This document shows, one piece after another, positions 16,933-18,971 of a stretch of DNA of 18,971 nt. The stretch's first letter is position 1; each line of letters starts with the position of its first letter. The notes under the pieces were generated by a model, which worked only from the letters and a program-made list of their open reading frames with translations, was not told the DNA's origin and searched no databases. Made by a program: the position numbers and the translations under genes. Location: positions 1 to 18,971 of the forward strand of contig CAZZNQ010000081.1 of assembly GCA_964655775.1 (NCBI GenBank). The letters run 5' to 3'. Origin of the DNA: CAZZNQ01 sp964655775 (GTDB lineage: Bacteria; Planctomycetota; Brocadiia; SM23-32).

Positions 16933-17937
16933 ATGGCGTTTTGGGTGTTTCGGGCCATATTCGTCCTCGCCTGTGCCGGCACGGCGTACTCAGTGGGTTT
17001 GGGTCTGGGACACCCCTTCTCGGTGCTCGTCATCGGCATCATCGTTAGTTTCCTCGTGATTGTCGCCGAATGGCTCGTCTGCCGCGGCCCCGTCGCGTTG
17101 ATCTCCTCCGTGGTTTTCGGCACCCTACTGGGCATGCTGTTCGCGACGCTCACGGTCGCGACGGTCGGCCTGGCGATCGACCGGACAACCATGGATGCCA
17201 TCCGCGACGACATGACCGGCGCGCTGATCGTCATTTACAGCTACCTGGGCATAGCCTTCATCTACAGCAGCCGCGACCGATTCAACCTGATCGTGCCGTA
17301 CGTCGAATTCCGGGCCGAACAGAAGGGCGTGCGGCCCATCGTGGTGGACACCAGCGTAATCATAGACGGCCGGCTGCTGGACATACTGCATACGCGCGTT
17401 CTGGACGGTCCGCTCATCGTCCCGCACGTGGTGCTGGGCGAACTTCATCGCATCGCCGACTCCGACGACAAGCTCCGACGCGAGCGAGGGCGGCTGGGCC
17501 TGGAATCCCTGAACGAGATCCGCGAAGCCCCCGACATCGATATCCGTGTGCAGGAGATGGTTACCGACCAGAGCCGCCCCGTCGACGAGCAACTCGTCAG
17601 AATCGCTAAGATGGTCAACGGCCGACTCATCACCAACGATTTCAACCTCAACCGGCTGGCGCGCGTCGAGGGAGTGGACGTCATCAACCTCAACGAGCTG
17701 GCCAACGCCCTGAAGCCCATTGCGCTGCCGGACGAGCGGATCACCGTCAAGCTGCTGAAGCGCGGCGAGCAGGCCGGGCAGGCCGTGGGCTACCTGCACG
17801 ACGGCACCATGGTCATCGTCGAGGACGCGGTGCAGCGGATCGGCGAGGAGGTGGAAGTCGTTGTCCGCAACACCATCACCCGCGACACCGGCCGGATGAT
17901 TTTCGCACGCCTGGTTGAGAGCGCGCACGCGCGATGA
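16933..17937 (+). CDS. Membrane-anchored PIN-TRAM protein (YacL type)
   Basis: 334 aa resembling Bacillus YacL: an N-terminal membrane region, a PIN nuclease domain and a C-terminal TRAM RNA-binding domain. Hydrophobic segments lie at about 5-24, 30-48, 55-80 and 95-113. The PIN domain (about 135-255) has candidate metal-binding acids Asp139 (IVVDTSVIIDG), Asp145, Glu170 (VVLGELHRIAD) and Asp236 (RLITNDFNLN). The TRAM domain is 266-328 (ITVKLLKRGEQAGQAVGYLHDGTMVIVEDAVQRIGEEVEVVV...RMIFARL). ATG 16933 follows AGAGGTGAAG. PIN domains are usually RNases; the target is unknown. ispD begins 34 bp downstream, as yacL does beside ispD in Bacillus subtilis. It has its own promoter. Confidence 0.93.
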   Translation: MAFWVFRAIFVLACAGTAYSVGLGLGHPFSVLVIGIIVSFLVIVAEWLVCRGPVALISSVVFGTLLGMLFATLTVATVGLAIDRTTMDAIRDDMTGALIVIYSYLGIAFIYSSRDRFNLIVPYVEFRAEQKGVRPIVVDTSVIIDGRLLDILHTRVLDGPLIVPHVVLGELHRIADSDDKLRRERGRLGLESLNEIREAPDIDIRVQEMVTDQSRPVDEQLVRIAKMVNGRLITNDFNLNRLARVEGVDVINLNELANALKPIALPDERITVKLLKRGEQAGQAVGYLHDGTMVIVEDAVQRIGEEVEVVVRNTITRDTGRMIFARLVESAHAR

Positions 17938-17971
17938 CCTCCCTTCTGTGCATCAAGTGAGACGACTCCAC

Positions 17972-18700
17972 ATGCCCTCAAGTGAGCAGGTGCCGGAATA
18001 CGCCGTCATCCTCTGCGCGGCCGGCACCGGGCGCCGCATGGGTGGGCTGAAGAAGCCCTTTGCCGAGCTGCTGGGACGCCCCATCCTGTTCCATTGCATG
18101 GACCGCCTGCTTGCGGCTGGCGGGTGCGCGCAGGTGGTGGTAGTGCTCCATGCGGACGAGTTCGCCGACGGCAGCGTGCGGGCCGATTTGGAGCGGGAGT
18201 TCGGCGTCGCGTCCGTGGCGTGCGGCGGCGCCACGCGGCAGGAAAGCGTCCGGTCGGGTCTCGCGGCGATCCGCGACGGCATTGAGATCGTATTGACGCA
18301 CGATGCCGCACGGCCGCTTCTCAGCGTCCCTACCATTGAGGCGGTCGCACGAGCCGCAGCGGCACACGGGGCCGCTATCGCCGCTGTCCGGGCGACCGAA
18401 ACGGTCAAGCGCGTCGGTGCCGAGGACCGTATCCTGGATACGCTGCCCAGGACCGAGCTGTGGTATGCGCGCACGCCCCAGGGTTTCCGGAGGGATCTGC
18501 TTGTTCGCGCGCACGCCGTGGCTCGCGACGACGGGTTCCAGGGCACGGACGACGCCCAGCTTGTCGAGCGGCTGGGGGCGGAGGCCCGCGTGGTGGAGGA
18601 CCGCTACGACAACATCAAGATCACGGTTCCGGAGGACCTGGTGGTTGCGGAAGCGATCCTTCGCTGGCAGGCCGAGCCGGCGGGGGGAGGCGGATGGTAG
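17972..18700 (+). CDS. ispD: 2-C-methyl-D-erythritol 4-phosphate cytidylyltransferase
   Basis: Third enzyme of the MEP isoprenoid pathway: CTP plus MEP gives CDP-ME and PPi. 242 aa, slightly longer than the roughly 230 typical. The nucleotide-binding loop AAGTGRRMGGLKKPF (16-30) carries the family pattern AAGxGxRM with Lys27/28. TRQESVRSGL (89-98), HDAARP (110-115), ATETVKRV (141-148), TPQGFR (168-173) and IKITVPEDL (215-223) are all present. ATG 17972 was chosen because homology begins a few residues later; the ribosome site is weak (AAGTGAGA about 10 nt upstream). The PIN-TRAM stop is 34 bp before, so the pair is probably one transcript. No ispF follows in this window; the next feature is a tRNA gene with its own promoter. 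Confidence 0.96.
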   Translation: MPSSEQVPEYAVILCAAGTGRRMGGLKKPFAELLGRPILFHCMDRLLAAGGCAQVVVVLHADEFADGSVRADLEREFGVASVACGGATRQESVRSGLAAIRDGIEIVLTHDAARPLLSVPTIEAVARAAAAHGAAIAAVRATETVKRVGAEDRILDTLPRTELWYARTPQGFRRDLLVRAHAVARDDGFQGTDDAQLVERLGAEARVVEDRYDNIKITVPEDLVVAEAILRWQAEPAGGGGW

Positions 18701-18730
18701 TCTGGATTCCTGAGCGCGGGGGCCATTCAG

Positions 18731-18758
18731 TTGAATTGCGCGCCGCATCTGCTATGAT
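18731..18758 (+). promoter_or_regulatory. Predicted promoter for tRNA-Asn
   Basis: -35 TTGAAT (18731-18736, 4 of 6), 16-bp spacer and -10 TATGAT (18753-18758, 5 of 6). Predicted start is near 18765, about 32 nt upstream of the tRNA. Confidence 0.6.
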
Positions 18759-18796
18759 AGTGGACCTGCAGTAAACCAACCACGGAAGCGTTCGGT

Positions 18797-18871
18797 TCCC
18801 CGGTAGCTCAACGGTAGAGCGGGCGGCTGTTAACCGCTAGGCTCGAGGTTCGAATCCTCGCCGGGGAGCCA
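18797..18871 (+). tRNA. tRNA-Asn (anticodon GTT), CCA encoded
   Basis: All arms fold: acceptor TCCCCGG/CCGGGGA, D stem GCTC/GAGC, anticodon stem GGCGG/CCGCT with one G-U, loop CTGTTAA (anticodon GTT at 18829-18831), 5-nt variable loop AGGCT, and T arm CGAGG-TTCGAAT-CCTCG. Discriminator G and CCA (18869-18871) are encoded. RNase P RNA, its processing enzyme's RNA, is elsewhere in this same window. Confidence 0.98.
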
Positions 18872-18915
18872 ACCCTCTTGTAGCGGAAGTCCAAGCGCCT
18901 TCCCGTTAACGCAAG

Positions 18916-18945
18916 ACCCCGAGAGCGAGAGCTTTCGGGGTTTTT
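18916..18945 (+). terminator. Strong rho-independent terminator after tRNA-Asn
   Basis: An 11-bp stem, ACCCCGAGAGC with GCTTTCGGGGT (one G-U), is closed by a GNRA tetraloop GAGA and followed by TTTTT. It lies about 45 nt after the tRNA CCA end and terminates the tRNA transcript and any ispD read-through. Confidence 0.92.
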
Positions 18946-18971
18946 GCATATCTCGCCCCTGCGCAACCCTT

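Noticed and set aside
18797..18971. tRNA-Asn 3' end as an integration (att) site
   Set aside because: No repeat of the tRNA 3' end, integrase or foreign DNA is visible; a normal terminator follows.

Overview
The window is chromosomal DNA from a GC-rich bacterium, densely coding, with ordinary housekeeping genes and no phage, IS or CRISPR signs that I can see. An LptF/LptG-type permease implies a Gram-negative envelope, and IspD implies the MEP isoprenoid route. A sulfatase, a DUF5060/DUF4038 glycosidase, an FHA-GAF-sigma54 regulator and PPDK would fit Planctomycetes or related PVC/FCB-type environmental lineages. That assignment is an inference, not a proof.

Layout. Positions 1-2412 (-) hold most of pyruvate phosphate dikinase, whose C-terminus lies outside the window. 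A divergent intergenic region (2413-2736) carries a promoter for each side. Then come, on the + strand, a sulfatase and a translationally coupled DUF5060/DUF4038 glycoside hydrolase (2737-5843). Next are a small 4-TM protein, a 5-TM protein with a PH-like tail, and a secreted beta-rich protein that contains an internal domain duplication (5928-8869). A bidirectional terminator separates this block from a convergent minus-strand block. That block holds a 2-Cys/Prx6-like peroxiredoxin (8918-9598), a shikimate kinase-chorismate synthase fusion (9846-11447) and an LptF/G permease (11495-12586).

From 12670 to 12751 two promoters diverge, one for the permease and one for RNase P RNA (rnpB, about 12757-13173), with an 18-bp inverted repeat between them. 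Downstream of rnpB is a tight gene set: HIT protein, dGTPase-like HD hydrolase and FHA-GAF-AAA-Fis regulator (13279-16790). A separate promoter then drives a membrane-anchored PIN-TRAM protein (YacL type) and ispD. The window closes with tRNA-Asn(GTT), which has its own promoter, and a strong intrinsic terminator.

The points most worth a second look are the AroK-AroC fusion, which skips the EPSP synthase step; the apparently cytoplasmic sulfatase/glycosidase pair; the duplicated domain in the secreted protein; the Fur/PerR-like box on the peroxiredoxin promoter; and yacL-ispD gene order shared with Bacillus. I did not find a clearly new multi-gene system. All domain calls come from reading motifs by eye; no database search was run.
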